NCBI RefSeq assembly: GCF_004359215.1
Contig: NW_027152210.1
Span: forward strand, 40,015 to 74,292
Length of the DNA stretch: 34,278 nucleotides
Direction: 5' to 3'
Source of the DNA: Bremia lactucae
Taxonomy: Eukaryota; Oomycota; Peronosporomycetes; Peronosporales; Peronosporaceae
Shown: positions 8,619 to 19,337 of the stretch, piece by piece
Numbering within the stretch: the first letter of the stretch is position 1
Layout of the letters: each line of letters starts with the position of its first letter
Program-made: the position numbers and the translations under genes
Notes under the pieces: model-generated
What the model saw: the letters and a program-made list of their open reading frames with translations, nothing else
The model's database searches: none
What the model was told of the DNA's origin: nothing

Positions 8619-10246
8619 TTACAGGTAAAGTTTGCTCAGTTCAACGTTCAAACTTCCCAACTTCCACACAATTACACGGCCATCAAGAGCTAAAACGACG
8701 TAAGAGAAACGATAATGGCAAGAATACATTAAAGTTTATTTTTGCAGTCTTACCCGAAGTGGAAAAATCCTTCACGCCACCAGAAGAAACTTGAGTGTAA
8801 GGTTGAATGCATGTGATGTTGCTTTCGTGTTTCCTAAAAGAAAGATAAGTAAGCGATATTGTGCCAGCACATAAACGTCAATCTTACATCCATAGCATAT
8901 TCTTATCGTGCTGAGTAGCATCAGATGACTGGCCTCTCATAACTTTGCTTTCGAACAGACTCCGGGCTGAACATATATCATAAATTGCTTAGTAATACAT
9001 CAAGCCAAGCAACATAACTAGCTCTAAACATACCCGCGCTAAATCCACCCGTATTTTTCTTTACTGCGCTCTCAGTCGACCTCTTATCAACAAATTCAGA
9101 GAAGGACCTATTTGCATGTCAGCTATAATGTAATAGCATATCTAATTGACGACATACATACCAAAACTTGTTGGCATCTCTAGCGAAAAGCATCGGATTA
9201 AATTCGTAGCCTACTCCGACAATCGCCGAGTTTGAGAGAAACATGATGCGCATCAGCGGCAACTGCAAAAACCTAATCGACTGCGCCATTATAATAAGAG
9301 AAGATAATGGCAATAGGAAGGCACCACACTATCAGTACACGAGAATTAACTTTCTTACAATTTATCAGATACCTGAACAGTCGGGCACTCGCCTGGCGCA
9401 CCAAAGTGAACAATATGAATTGACGACCCTTGGCCAGCAAATGCCAAGCAATTGCCCTTGGGGGACCACGCAACAGCATTTACCCAAGCATTGGCATTAT
9501 CAAACTCAGCCAAGGGTTCACCGAATGGTGGCAAGGCTTCAAAGGGTCCTGCGTCCGGCGAACCATCAATATCGTGAATGTGCGCTGAAAGTACGCGGCA
9601 CTTGAGGTCCGTACAAGCGGTAACCAGAAGCTGGCTATTCGGATGCCAATCCAAGTCTGTGACACTATCAAAATTCCACAATGAATAAAAAAATAAAAAA
9701 TAAAATACCAAGCTGTGGAAAATCGTACGTGGACTTGTGTTTCTTAATAATCTTGCTGACCCACCAATTCTCAGCCGCCTGATAATAGCATACCGAAACG
9801 CATTTAGCACCACTGCTAACCGCAAACTTTTTGCCTGCATCAAGTAATCAGTATGAATAATAATAATACAGTAGTCCAGCTTTTATTCTACCATCTGGGC
9901 TCCACTTGACATTAGTGGCGGCACGCGTGATTCGCAGAACGACGAGCAGTGGCTTCCACTGACGATAAGTGGCTTCATATTTCCATACAAAGGCGCTCCT
10001 ATCGTGTGAGCAGGAGACGATCTGGTCATGAACCGGCGACCAGTCCAGACCGCAGACGAGCATGTCGTGCTCCGTCAGCACAGCCTCCTTGCGCCATTGC
10101 GCTGGGTCGGGTGTGTGACAGCCCGCATAAATCCAAATTTCGTTTGAGTTAGGACATATGGCTAGCTTGGATCGGTCCTTATTCCATGCATGGCATGATA
10201 TACCGCTTGCCAGCCGGAAGAGATTCGCGTCGCCCCCTGCGACCAT
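8619..10246 (-). CDS. ARPC1: Arp2/3 complex subunit 1 (p41-ARC), WD40 protein, eight exons
   Basis: Hand-spliced exons on the minus strand: 10246-9892, 9834-9729, 9664-9373, 9280-9162, 9107-9034, 8966-8888, 8833-8754 and 8689-8619. The seven introns (57, 64, 92, 54, 67, 54, 64 bp) are all GT-AG and all phases fit, giving 391 aa, the usual ARPC1 size. Diagnostic motifs in order: ISCHAWNKDRSKLAICPN, VCGLDWSP, VSCSHDRSAFVW, RITRAATNVKWSPDGKKFAV, ENWWVSKIIKKHKSTVTDLD, KCRVLSAHIHDID, AWVNAVAWSPKGN, VGVGYEFNP, and a C-terminal STSALDGRVIVWKL. ARPC1 is a beta-propeller subunit of the Arp2/3 complex, which nucleates branched actin. The ATG at 10246 precedes MVAGGDANLFRLASGISCHA; the frame opens further only to a TTG. 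The gene is divergent from the 613-aa protein gene. It ends 170 bp from the SET stop, tail-to-tail. Family identity is sure; exon edges were inferred by reading. Confidence 0.94.
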
Positions 10247-10421
10247 GATGATTGCTGTTTGTAGCAACTGACTCCCTTTTGAAAGCCCATACCTGAAAAT
10301 CTCCGTACAAGAACAGCTTCAAGCATCATAACCATGAAGTGTCACACCTTAATTAGAGATGTTTTTGAATCGCCAGCAGCGCGTTCCGTTAGTGACATTT
10401 GCTTTCGCGCCCTGTTGACAC
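10247..10421. promoter_or_regulatory. divergent promoter between ARPC1 and the 613-aa protein gene
   Basis: The 175-bp interval separates the two start codons. It holds an AT-rich block (accttaattagagatgtttt) near 10350. The plus-strand gtgacatttgctttcgc near 10393-10409 is a weak initiator-like candidate for the downstream gene. No ORF of note lies inside. Confidence 0.4.
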
Positions 10422-12328
10422 ATGGATTCGCCTGAAGGTTCCAATATGTCCCCAATCAATTCTTTGTATCCAGAGGATTTTCTTCTTGAAGCCTATAGCT
10501 TAGAAGTTCGTAACAAGATTACAAAATTTCGAGGAATCTCGCAATCTAACTGCTTGTGTGGTGATAACAGTGGGAAGCCATCGAGCTGAGATGCCAACGA
10601 CTACAAAAAGCGTGGCAGCAATTTTTATTACTAGAGAAGATGGAGTTGGAGGAGCTGCGATACAAGAGTCTGCTGCGCAAGATTGAACGCAAGGAACAAG
10701 AGAAGGAGGCTCAAGAGCGAGTTGAGCGCGAGGAACAAGCGAAGCAGGCTCGCGAGCAAGTTGAGCGTGGGCAGGCTGAAAATTTTCGTCGTGAGCGAGA
10801 CAAAGAGCGACCAAGGACTAAAAGTATAAAGAAAACGAAGCACGTGGCAGTTGGCGTTACTCAGGCGAATAGCAGGCCAGAGGAGGCTAACACAATGAAA
10901 CTTAAACAAGTATCATCAAAGAAGCAACCAACAAAGGCAGAACTACTCAAAAGAATAATTCCAACAAGCATGCCGTCGTTACAGCCCGAAGATCAATCCT
11001 CGACCAAAAGCATGAATGATCCTCGAGAATTTGATAGCCCACCACCAGAACTGCCCGACGATGGCCTGCTGGACATGTTGTCGCTCGATAAAACTAGCGA
11101 TTCAGATGAGAATGAGCCTTCAATGGTAAGCTTGATTCTTCCGGTCAGTCAAGAGAAACCAATGCAAGTTCTGCCGTCCCCGGTAATGAAAAAGACGCTG
11201 ACAGGCCAGAAGCGATTTAAAAGGCCATCAGGAGGGCCACCCATGGAATTTAACTTTACTAATGCAGAAGCCAGGCGGCAGGCAAAGATTAAAGAGTCTG
11301 CTGCTCAAGTCGAAAGCGACGAAGTCGAGATTGAGCCTGAACCGATGCCGAATCCTGTTATAAAAAAACGACTTAAACGTCGAAAAGATCAAAACACAAG
11401 TAAAGCTGCTACCTTGGTCGAGAAGAATTTGGCACTTGGAAGGTCAACTGCGGTGTCTATCGTATCTAACAAAACTATCACCCAAGCAATAAATGCGCGG
11501 AAAAGTCATGGTGAAATTGTTGGCAATCAGCAACCTCAAGCTGAAACAGAAAATCCGGGAGCAGAAAGAAGGGCAGAAAGAAGCGTAAAAACGACAACCC
11601 AGGTATTAAAGAGGGTGAAGGGAAAGAGTGAACCCATGTCGATCAAGCAACGGCTAGCGAATGCTGAGTTACTCTCTCGGATGAACAAGATGCACGATGT
11701 GTGTACTCCAAAAGTCTTAAACAAAAAGATGAAAAAAGCACAGAAAGAAGAATTGTCAGAGACAGGGACAGCAAAACAAGCAGACGTTCGAAAAATGTCG
11801 ACAAGTGATTCAGCAGAATCACTGGTATCTCGTCAAATTGAGGATGGAGATTTAAGCATAAGCTTAAACAGTAGTGGACTCATCAGCGATGATTCTCCTA
11901 ATAATATAATTGCTGCATCGCGAATGAGATTGCGAGGGGGTGCAGAAAGCGATGTCACACCTACAAAGAAACTACAATTCCAAGAAATCACAAAGCGTTT
12001 GGTGAAGTCGCCAATGCCACGCTTTTTAAGAACTCCGACCCCTCTGATGTCTCCCGTGGCCGCATCGGGCCATGCAAAACAAAAAGCTCTATCGCCAGGA
12101 CCTCAAAGCACGAGCATTCGCAGCACTGTGAATACACGGCGACTCAATTCAGCCCCAGTTCAACTACGGAAGGCCTCCAATGCTAACAGGTTTGGAATTC
12201 CAGTAGGAGTCAGTCTTGGTGCAAATACGAGTGCTTTTTCCATGTTCGATGCTTTCGTAAACAGCGGTAGCAGCGCGTCGATACCAAAGCTAAAGAGTAA
12301 GACTCGAGACGTGTCCCCGTCGGTGTAG
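10422..12328 (+). CDS. unknown coiled-coil / disordered basic protein, two exons
   Basis: Exon 1 is 10422-10505 (MDSPEGSNMSPINSLYPEDF, 28 aa); a 65-bp intron (gttcgt...gataacag, 10506-10570) follows; exon 2 is 10571-12328. Both boundaries are phase 0, giving 613 aa. The splice is favoured because exon 2 stays open upstream of the ATG at 10640 (WEAIELRCQRLQKAWQQFLL continues the helix) until stops just before the acceptor. Residues about 25-105 form a charged coiled coil (LRKIERKEQEKEAQERVERE). The rest is disordered and Lys/Ser-rich, with basic patches (VIKKRLKRRKDQ), several SP/TP sites (LPSPVMKK, RTPTPLMSP) and an ordered-looking C-terminal motif (RFGIPVGVSLGAN, AFSMFDAFVNSG). The composition suggests a nuclear or cytoskeletal phosphoprotein. 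I do not recognise the family. It is tail-to-tail with the HAD gene, 139 bp apart. Confidence 0.78.
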
Positions 12329-12467
12329 TGATCTGTTGTGAATAATGTAAGATACTGCTATCTCAAGACGAGGTGGAGAGCCCAAAAAGTTTCGCGTACT
12401 TCGATCGCATCTTATTACAACGCTACGAAGACTCCTCAAATCGTGTCTAAAACGCTAGTCAGCGAAT

Positions 12468-13891
12468 TCACGCAATATAATTTTGAAGCATCTCGGCGTG
12501 AAGTTGATTGATCACATCAACCGAAGCAATGTAGTGATCAGGCACGTGAAGAATGTTATCGATGTTGTTGAGCTCCGACTCATGCGTGATTCCAGTAAGC
12601 ACTAGCAGCGTATTAAGTCCACCAGCGTTACCGAATTCAATGTCTGTCGAGAGACGGTCACCCACCTAGTTAAGAAGGTGAAAATCAGCATGCTACTCCA
12701 GAATGGCTTTCGCAGACATTTGTATCATACCATGCACGTGCGCGACGGTTCGAGGTTATACGTCGCAATAATGGTCTGCAATAGATCCTGCGAAGGTTTG
12801 CCACATACGGCCTCAGGCGGACTGTAGCATCAATTGAGCACAAGTGTAAGCATGCAGGGTCGGATAAGACGAAACATAACCTCCATACTGGCCAATGGCA
12901 CACTCGAGCATGTGGACTAGGGAACCTCCACCTGGAATAATGGCACCATCTGTCGGATACGTGGAGTCGCTACGCAAGAGATTATAAGTAGCTCGGCGTA
13001 GCAGCAATCATTGTAACACAAACTCACGGGTTTGTGCCGATAAAGTGACAATCCGGAATCTGACGGACGCAAGCGGTCGCGTGTGCCATTTTGTAGTACG
13101 AAAAATATCTACAGAATGTGGACAGGTCAGGAATTTCAGATTGACATGAAAGCAATCGGTCAAGACTTGCTGCTTTACCGATCTAGACCACAGACAACCG
13201 CCTTCGTTTCCATGTCAATTGCCGGAGCATGCGGAAGGCCCTTAATATCACTGTGTTCCATTCCGCTGACCTGATAGCCCTCAAGCTCCAGCTCCGTTTT
13301 AAGGCCAGCTTCACCAACCATGTAAACTTTGCCTTTTATATTATGCTGCTTCATATACTGAGCCGTTGCCCACGCCGAACTACAACATCTCGGTATGTAA
13401 ACAAAATTTTTGATAACCTCACGACATGGATCTATACTGCACTCACGTGACGATATCGGCCTCGACAGCTGAGATACCCTGTGATGCTTCGAACGTATAT
13501 AGTCTGTTAGGTCGAAAAACTCATCGGGTAATCAGCAAAAACAACCGACCAAGTTTCTTCACGTATGTGGCTCGGCAATTGGTTGCGTTATTAGTCTACA
13601 CAGAACATGAGTATACAGCAAGTCTCAATTCATCTCTTATGCCATGGCCTTTGATTTATCGCACCACAAAAACGACGCGCTTGTTAAGCGAGCGAAGTAG
13701 GTCAATTATTGTGGCGGAACCCTCGATCGGAGTAGCCCCTCGCCATAAGACTGTCACGTATTGTTAGCGGTATGCAACACATGAAATTTTCATACAGCTA
13801 TTGCGTGCATGCCTCCATCGCAGTCAAAAAGAAAGGCGTCCAATCCCTGGATCCATTGCTTGTAAAGCTCACGACTGAGCCGCTTTGTCAT
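12468..13891 (-). CDS. HAD phosphatase, phosphoglycolate / 4-nitrophenyl-phosphatase type, nine exons
   Basis: Hand-spliced exons on the minus strand: 13891-13813, 13750-13665, 13595-13550, 13486-13447, 13379-13179, 13108-13028, 12969-12889, 12821-12731 and 12665-12468. All phases agree and give 300 aa, the family's usual length. Seven introns are GT-AG; the first (13812-13751) reads GC-AG. All four HAD motifs are present: nucleophile loop FLFDCDGVLWRG (D23, D25), FVTNNAT (T56, formed across a splice), CGKPSQ (K213) and VGDRLSTDIEFG (D238, D243). Cap-region landmarks include SAWATAQYMKQHN, VYMVGEAGLKTELELEG, PDSTYPTDGAIIPGGGS and the terminal TLLVLTGITHESEL. The family dephosphorylates 2-phosphoglycolate or other small phosphoesters using Mg2+; the exact substrate is not decided by sequence. 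Without splicing the locus looks like a pseudogene. Confidence 0.93.
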
Positions 13892-14167
13892 CAGGAATAG
13901 TAAACTGTGATCGTAGATACAATGACCAATTCACTCCTCACATTTAATTGGCTCATAATTTACTCATATTCACCATGAAATAGTTTTAGTCAATATGGTT
14001 AAACTTCGCGTGGAACAATTGCTATTTCGAGTAGTGCCAAATGTATCAATCAGCTGTGTGTGAAAAGCACCGACTAAAGTATTACAGGTCTGATACAGAG
14101 ACACTATTCACTAGATCATATTTAACTTTACCCAGTTTGTGTCAGATATTTGCTGGATCTTTCAAAA
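13892..14167. other. upstream region of the HAD gene, up to the retroelement boundary
   Basis: The 276-bp AT-rich interval holds no gene I can support. It must contain the HAD promoter (read on the minus strand). A short plus-strand ORF at 14041-14292 is half composed of LTR sequence and is not convincing. The host/LTR junction lies around 14168; I could not identify a target-site duplication. Confidence 0.4.
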
Positions 14168-14400
14168 TGACGAAGCGGAGCTACCTCGCTCCTAAAGTCA
14201 GAGGAAGACTTTCAGACTCAAAGAGTCACTTAGTTCTATTGGGGTTAAAATTCAGGGAGTCGTACAAGCTATTAAAGCTTAAGAAATCCTAGTTCAAAGG
14301 ATTCAGGGGTTCGTAGAACCAAGTGGCAAAAAGTGCCCAAGAGGATATACCTTAGAAAGGCTTCTATCTCTTACAGATCACTAAACGCTTTAAGATCAAA
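14168..14400 (-). repeat. 3' LTR remnant of element A
   Basis: Matches the right-hand LTR (from about 19338) almost base for base from gaagcggagctacctcgctc through aacgctttaagatcaaa. It lacks a block of about 21 bp (atgcgcaagccttaggaagg in the right LTR) and everything upstream of gatctt in LTR orientation, so it is the 3' half only. Small stems such as gactc/gagtc and aatcc/ggatt recur in all LTR copies. Confidence 0.85.
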
Positions 14401-14423
14401 ATTGGTAGGTAGGTTTTAAGCGT

Positions 14424-15590
14424 TTAGTAAATTCGGTCTCCGACCATATAAGAATTAATACAGCTTCTGCCTTTGGCATCTGCTTGTTCTTTTTGTTTGT
14501 CTTGGCTATCAGCCATCGTATCCCTTACAAGTCTTAAGACGCTAAATCGCGTCGCGAGAAACTCGCTTACTTGTTTCCGAACGGTAACAGGGCTGTTATC
14601 AGCAAGCCTATCGGCCAATTCTCCCCCACCAAGCCCTGAACCACGCAGTAGTGGTATCGTTAATAAAACGCGCGGGTGGGTGAGACCGTTTACATAGAAC
14701 GGAGTATAGCCTGTGGAGGCATAAACAGCGTAATTTAACGCAAACTACTAGGAGCATTGAGTTCCAGCGCTTTGGTGTCTGAGCACACACGCTGCGTAAA
14801 ACGTCGTCAATGACGCGACTGACACGTTCAGTTTGACCATCGGTTTCCAGATGGTCCGCAGTGAACATATCCAATCTGGTCCCAAGCACTCGGAAAATTG
14901 ATTACCAGAATTTACCCGTGAAACGGTGATCCCGATCAGCGACAATTACCACTGGCAAACCATGTTGTCGAAGCACGCGATCGATAAACAGCTTAGCTGT
15001 ACCCTCTCCATCAATGGAATTCGGCACGGCCGCTAAGTGAGCCATTTTGCTCAAATGGTCAACAAAGACCACTATACCGGAGTTGCCGGCTGAATCTTTT
15101 GGTAGCCCAAAAACAAAATCCATACTAATGGACTCCCAGCAACCAATGGGGACGGGAAGACTCGCCAGTGGCGCAGCAGCATGTGCCGACGATTTAAACC
15201 GTTGGCACGTTTCGCATGTGCGAACATATGTGCTGACCCAAAATATAAATTTGGGCCACCAATAACTCTGGCTTATAGAGCCGTAGGTCTTTTCTATACC
15301 GAGATGATCAACCAAAAACAGTATCGTGTGCCTCATCGAGGATTCGGTATTTCAAATCGTTATCATGAGGAACATCGACACGCGGAGGGTCCGCGATGTC
15401 TGTGCAATAAAGCAACAGGTTGTTATCGATAGAAAATCGATGTAACCTTGCACGCAAATGTGCCGATAATTTAATACCCGAATCCGAGTTCTTTATGGCT
15501 CGTAGCAGAGCTACACACTGTTTATCCTTGGCGTAAGCCGAACGGATTAATTAAGGAATAGGTGACGAGATAGTCGTTAAATGAGGAACC
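14424..15590 (-). pseudogene. element A integrase, frameshifted and C-terminally truncated
   Basis: Minus-strand fragments give a zinc-binding region (HLGIEKTYGSISQSYWWPKF, then CETCQRFK) and the catalytic core: SMDFVFGLPKD (first Asp), VVIVADRDHRFTGKFW (second Asp) and ETDGQTERVSRVI (Glu). These are in two frames with a break near 14900. The last frame ends YMVGDRIY at 14424, where it runs into the LTR remnant, so the SH3-like/chromodomain end is absent. Integrase inserts the cDNA into the host genome. The catalytic residues are readable, but no continuous frame exists. Confidence 0.82.
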
Positions 15591-17000
15591 TCATAATCCG
15601 GCCTGCGTGATAACGCATCGGCCAAAGCATTTTGCTTGTCGGGTTCATACTTCACCTCGAAGTCGTATTCCGCAAAAAAGGATAGCCATCGGGTCATTCT
15701 CTATGAGAGATGGGGCGATTTAGTCGCCGTGCGAAATGACGCGAGATCTGTATTAATCACATACGGCTTAGAGCCTAGTAGATGAACTCTGAATTTGACG
15801 AGAGCATACTTCATAGCAAGTAACTCTTTGTCATGTACTGGGTAGTTCTTTTTCGCAGCTTTAAGCTGTCTAGACTCGAACGCAATAACACGTTCGTGCC
15901 CATTAACATCTCTTTGTGACAGAGCACTGCCAATGGCAAAATCTGATGCGTCACAGACGACACTGAAATGCTAATTTGGATTCGGCAGTGCCAGAATTGG
16001 GACATGATTAAGAATATCCTTAACTTCTTGAAAGCATTATGCTCTGTGTTAGTCCAGCACCATTTGTATCCTGTTTAAGGAGATTAGATAATAACCTAGC
16101 CATATCAGCGTAGTTTTCGCTATATTTGTGTGAATAATTGGCGAGACCCAACCACTTACGCAAATCCTTTTGGTTTTTAGGAACCGGCCAATCTACTATG
16201 GCTTTTACCTTAGCGGGATCTGCTTTAAGGCCTCGCTTTCCATGAAGCATCCTAAATAAGGGATTTCGTCTGCGCCAAAAATGCATTCAGATGCATTGGC
16301 ATACAATTTGTTTGTGCGCATGCACTCGAGCACTGCTCGCAAATGGTCTAAATGGTTTTCCATGTCCGACCGACCCTGCTCCGCACGACTATGGACAGAA
16401 ATGTCATCGAAATAAGTCTGTGCATAACCTCGATGAGGCCGAAACAGTTGCGTCACTAGACGATTAAATGTTGCCGGGGCGCTGGAAAGCCCTTATGTCA
16501 TAACCAGCCACTCCCATAACATGCCGCTTGGGGTGCTAACCGCTGTAAGCGGGATATAGCTAGCGCTCGCATGAGCAATTGGTAGTAACCATCGACTAAG
16601 TCCAATGCACTGTACATTGTACCTCCCACCATATTATTCTGAAGAACAGCCTTTCTAGGAATGAGGGTTTGTGCTGGTATAGTGGCAGCATTAGCCTTAT
16701 TCTAAGCATGTACAATGCGCCATTTACCATTTGGCTTTTTGACAGAGCAAATCTCCACATTCGACACCAAAAATGTCGGTGTCGAATCAGGAGATTTGCT
16801 CTCTCGTACCATTCCAGCCTCGTGCTAAGCACAGAAGTAATTATCAATGACGTCACACTGCTCCCTTGGTAAAGGCCATTGTCTTGTGACACAGTATTTG
16901 GTTCCCGGAACCAAGTCAATTTCATGACGAACACCTCTATCCGGAGGTAGAACAGATGACGAATTATTACAACCACATCTTGGTATCCCTTAATCAAGGA
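15590..17000 (-). pseudogene. element A reverse transcriptase and RNase H, broken
   Basis: On the minus strand RT motifs appear in order: GMVRESKSPDSTPTFLV, KKPNGKWRIVHA followed by a TAG, TIPAQTLIPRK, MYSALDLVDGYYQLLM, QTYFDDISVHSRAEQ (catalytic YFDD, near 16414) and the connection NYSHKYSENYADMA. RNase H follows (about 15985-15640): VCDASDFAIGSALSQRD, YPVHDKELLAMKYALVKFRV and INTDLASFRTA, with one in-frame TAG before RMTRWLSFFAEYDFEVKYE. An in-frame 21-bp inverted duplication interrupts RT motif sequence at 16744-16802. Frameshifts near 16500 and 16205 separate the fragments. Confidence 0.83.
16744..16802. repeat. 59-bp foldback inside the RT domain of element A
   Basis: agagcaaatctcc (16744-16756) pairs with ggagatttgctct (16790-16802), and attcgacacc (16759-16768) with ggtgtcgaat (16778-16787). 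Only a 2-nt mismatch separates the stems, and the loop is 9 nt. In the minus-strand RT frame it adds about seven residues (SNVEICS) between PTFLV and KKPNGKW, which are adjacent in related elements. It therefore looks like an inserted inverted copy of the preceding coding sequence. Confidence 0.8.
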
Positions 17001-17049
17001 ATAAAAGAGATCTGTAGGATCTTTAAGGATCGATGACCCATTTCGCGCA

Positions 17050-17771
17050 CTAAGTACAGCTTTTGTGTCATCCAGGACAGCTTCGTCTAGAAGTTACGAT
17101 GAGTTTAACTCAATTGTTGGTCGAATGACCACCTTTTCAAAGTCGCCAGCCTTTAAGGCTCGGCCGCACTCATCAATAGACATTTCCTCTAGCTCTAAAA
17201 GAGCATGCAACGAAGGGACTGCCCCAAGGCTAACTTCCCCCTCAATGTTACCGGTTACACCATTTACAAGCGTATGTACTTGCTCACTCGTATCACTTTG
17301 TGAGGGTATACACGCTTCGTGTCCATCCTGTCTTGGAGTGGAGATAATACGCCTCTTAGAGGCCGGGACATTCACGTCCCCGGGGTTTCTAGCCTGTATT
17401 GGTTCTATACAAGACATGGTGTCTAATTTGACATCCGAAAAGGAGTTAGGTAACTCAACTTCCTTATCCAGCGAACGTTTACGTGTCGCTTTACGTGCAT
17501 TAGGAGGGCTTGACCCAAAATGCCCTGGCGAACCGCCAATAGTGTCACTATTGACACTCAGTATGGTACCACCTCGGCCGACCACACTCGGTGGACTTAG
17601 ACGTGCCACTCCACGTATCTCAGGGATATTGCACCCTTGATGATTCGGCCTTAGGCCAACAATGCTTTCAGCATTTAGTGAATCGTTATTATAACGAGTG
17701 TCACTCGACGGAGTACGTGCCGTTCCACTTAATTCTGCTGAGTCGGGCTCAGAATTTAATGTTTTTAACAT
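17050..17771 (-). pseudogene. element A protease-RT linker
   Basis: A 225-codon open stretch on the minus strand (17771-17094) is Ser/Pro-rich and lacks a recognisable fold. It lies between protease and RT, where oomycete Gypsy polyproteins carry a long variable linker. It ends at a stop before RT. It contains many short stems (for example gcctcttagaggc and cgttattataacg). The opposite-strand ORF of 191 codons is its shadow. Confidence 0.6.
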
Positions 17772-17779
17772 TAGAGTTT

Positions 17780-18400
17780 ATTGGCTCAGACATGCCAATG
17801 TCCAAAACACTGACAGACTCATTCAATGATCCGCGCCAATAGCACTTTTGTTGCCTAGCAAAGGTGGGTTCATGACTCTCCAAAACTTTGCTAGGAACAT
17901 TTCGCGTGGCGCCTAAGGTCTTAGACCTCCAATCGATCCATGGCTCATGGTGTTCTAACCAGGCCATACCAAGGATGAGATCATTTCTCGAATCCAAATT
18001 AAGGCGAGATAGCGTTCCCTACTGTCAAAGTCCAGAAACTTTTTACCTAAGTTCAATGGAACTTTGAGAACAGTGAACACGAGTCCCAGTCGCTAAGCGA
18101 ACAGTGATTGTATCACCTTCATGCGCTCTAAGCGCCTCAACGTATTGTTGACTTCCTTCAAGGGAAAGGCGTCGAGTATAATTGGAAGACGCTCCTGAGT
18201 CAATTAAAATTGACCACGGCTTAACAAAGCCCTTTACAGTCGCTTGAGCGACTAGCAAGCCAGGCTTGTACTCTCGCTCCGTGCCATTACCAGATCTCTG
18301 GTATAGGTCGGAGTTGGAGCTCTTACGAGCTTTTCGCAAATTTCCAAGAGGGCAGGCAGGGCGTAAATGTATCGTGCTTCCGCACATATAACATCTACGG
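17780..18400 (-). pseudogene. element A zinc knuckle and aspartic protease
   Basis: A CCHC knuckle CYMCGSTIHLRPAC (C-x2-C-x4-H-x4-C, 18393-18352) is followed by the protease signature ILIDSGASSNYTRR (DSGA near 18201) and the flap-like TVRLATGTRVHCSQSSIELR in one open frame ending at 18043. After a frame break, NDLILGMAWLEHHEPWIDWR (about 17990-17920) completes the protease end. The retroviral-type protease would process Gag-Pol; the frame break probably disables this copy. Confidence 0.8.
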
Positions 18401-19278
18401 ATGGTCTTATGCTGTTCCACAGCTTGAAGAGCCTCTTCTCCTTCCTCAACGAGGCTTAAATCCATAGGTACCGCTCTATTAGACGGAACACATGTGCTCG
18501 AAGAGCTTGTTCGGTAGACAGGCGTGCTAACGCGAGCAGACTTAAAGTCAAACTCGGCGCGTAGCGCTTTAACAGCTGCCTCTTCGAACGTAGCCGGGTG
18601 AGATCGGAACAATTTCGTCCGGGCAACGCCCTCGTTGAGACCCCCATAGATATGGTCACTACAATTGCTTCTTGCACCGGGTCTTTATGCATAGATGCAA
18701 TGAGAGCTCTCAACTCCTGGACAAAGTCCCCTAGGGTTCTTTTACCCTGTCGAGTTGCTAGGAGCCGTGCTCGCATGCAAAAAGCCTGATCAGGCGGTGC
18801 AAACATGCTGGTCATTTGCTGTTTCAGCGAATCCCATGAGGGAAAAAGCGTCTTTTATGGGCGTGCTGCATGATAGTGCCCACTCTATGGCTCTACCTCC
18901 AAATTTGGAAATGGCCATAGCCTCCTTTTGCCGTTCTATCAAGAACAAGGCGGAATCAATGGACATCTCTATCCGCTGAATCCAAAAAGGGAGATTTTCT
19001 CCCTCTTTTCCCTCAAATGTCTTCACATTTACAGTTAGAGGGCGAGCCTTCGGCTCTGAGTCAAGTAGAGAGATGTACCGGGTTGGCATAGATGCCGCTA
19101 AATGGTCCAGTACCTGACCGATCAGGGAGGCTTCGTACCGCATGATGGCTTCAAGCCTTGCATGCAGGACCTCTGGTTCCTGGGAGATGATAAATTCCAC
19201 GTGCTCAAGCCCGAATAAGGGTTTGATTTTGTCATAAGCGGCGCTTTGCGCTTCTGACAATTCTGGAACCTCTTCCAT
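18400..19278 (-). pseudogene. element A gag, frameshifted
   Basis: The ATG at 19278 starts MEEVPELSEAQSAAYDKIKP, and a capsid-like region follows (KTFEGKEGENLPFWIQRIEM, FGGRAIEWALSC). The frame must shift near 18800 into SMFAPPDQAFCMRARLLATR / QGKRTLGDFVQELRALI and again near 18610 into the frame carrying TFEEAAVKALRAEFDF and the zinc knuckle. Two single-frame breaks show the copy is inactive. The start is close behind the 5' LTR, as expected (60 bp). Confidence 0.82.
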
Positions 19279-19337
19279 TTTCGTTAGAAATTAGCATTGT
19301 AAAGACTCAGGCGTAGATTGACTACGAGTCTACCAGG

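Noticed and set aside
8495..8794. 99-codon plus-strand ORF downstream of the SET gene
   Set aside because: It starts at TTG and lies antisense to the last three ARPC1 exons, which are supported by conserved WD40 motifs and correct splice phases.
9243..9605. 120-codon plus-strand ORF
   Set aside because: Antisense shadow of ARPC1 exons 3-4, with no family resemblance.
12468..13900. HAD locus as a pseudogene
   Set aside because: Splicing at eight introns restores phase throughout and all catalytic motifs, so decay is not needed.
17065..17640. 191-codon plus-strand ORF
   Set aside because: Lies antisense to the element A linker, low-complexity composition, no domain.
19300..19337. Naming a primer tRNA for the PBS of element A
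   Set aside because: Sequence after the LTR (CCTGGTAGACTCG...) is visible, but I cannot match it reliably to a tRNA 3' end by eye.
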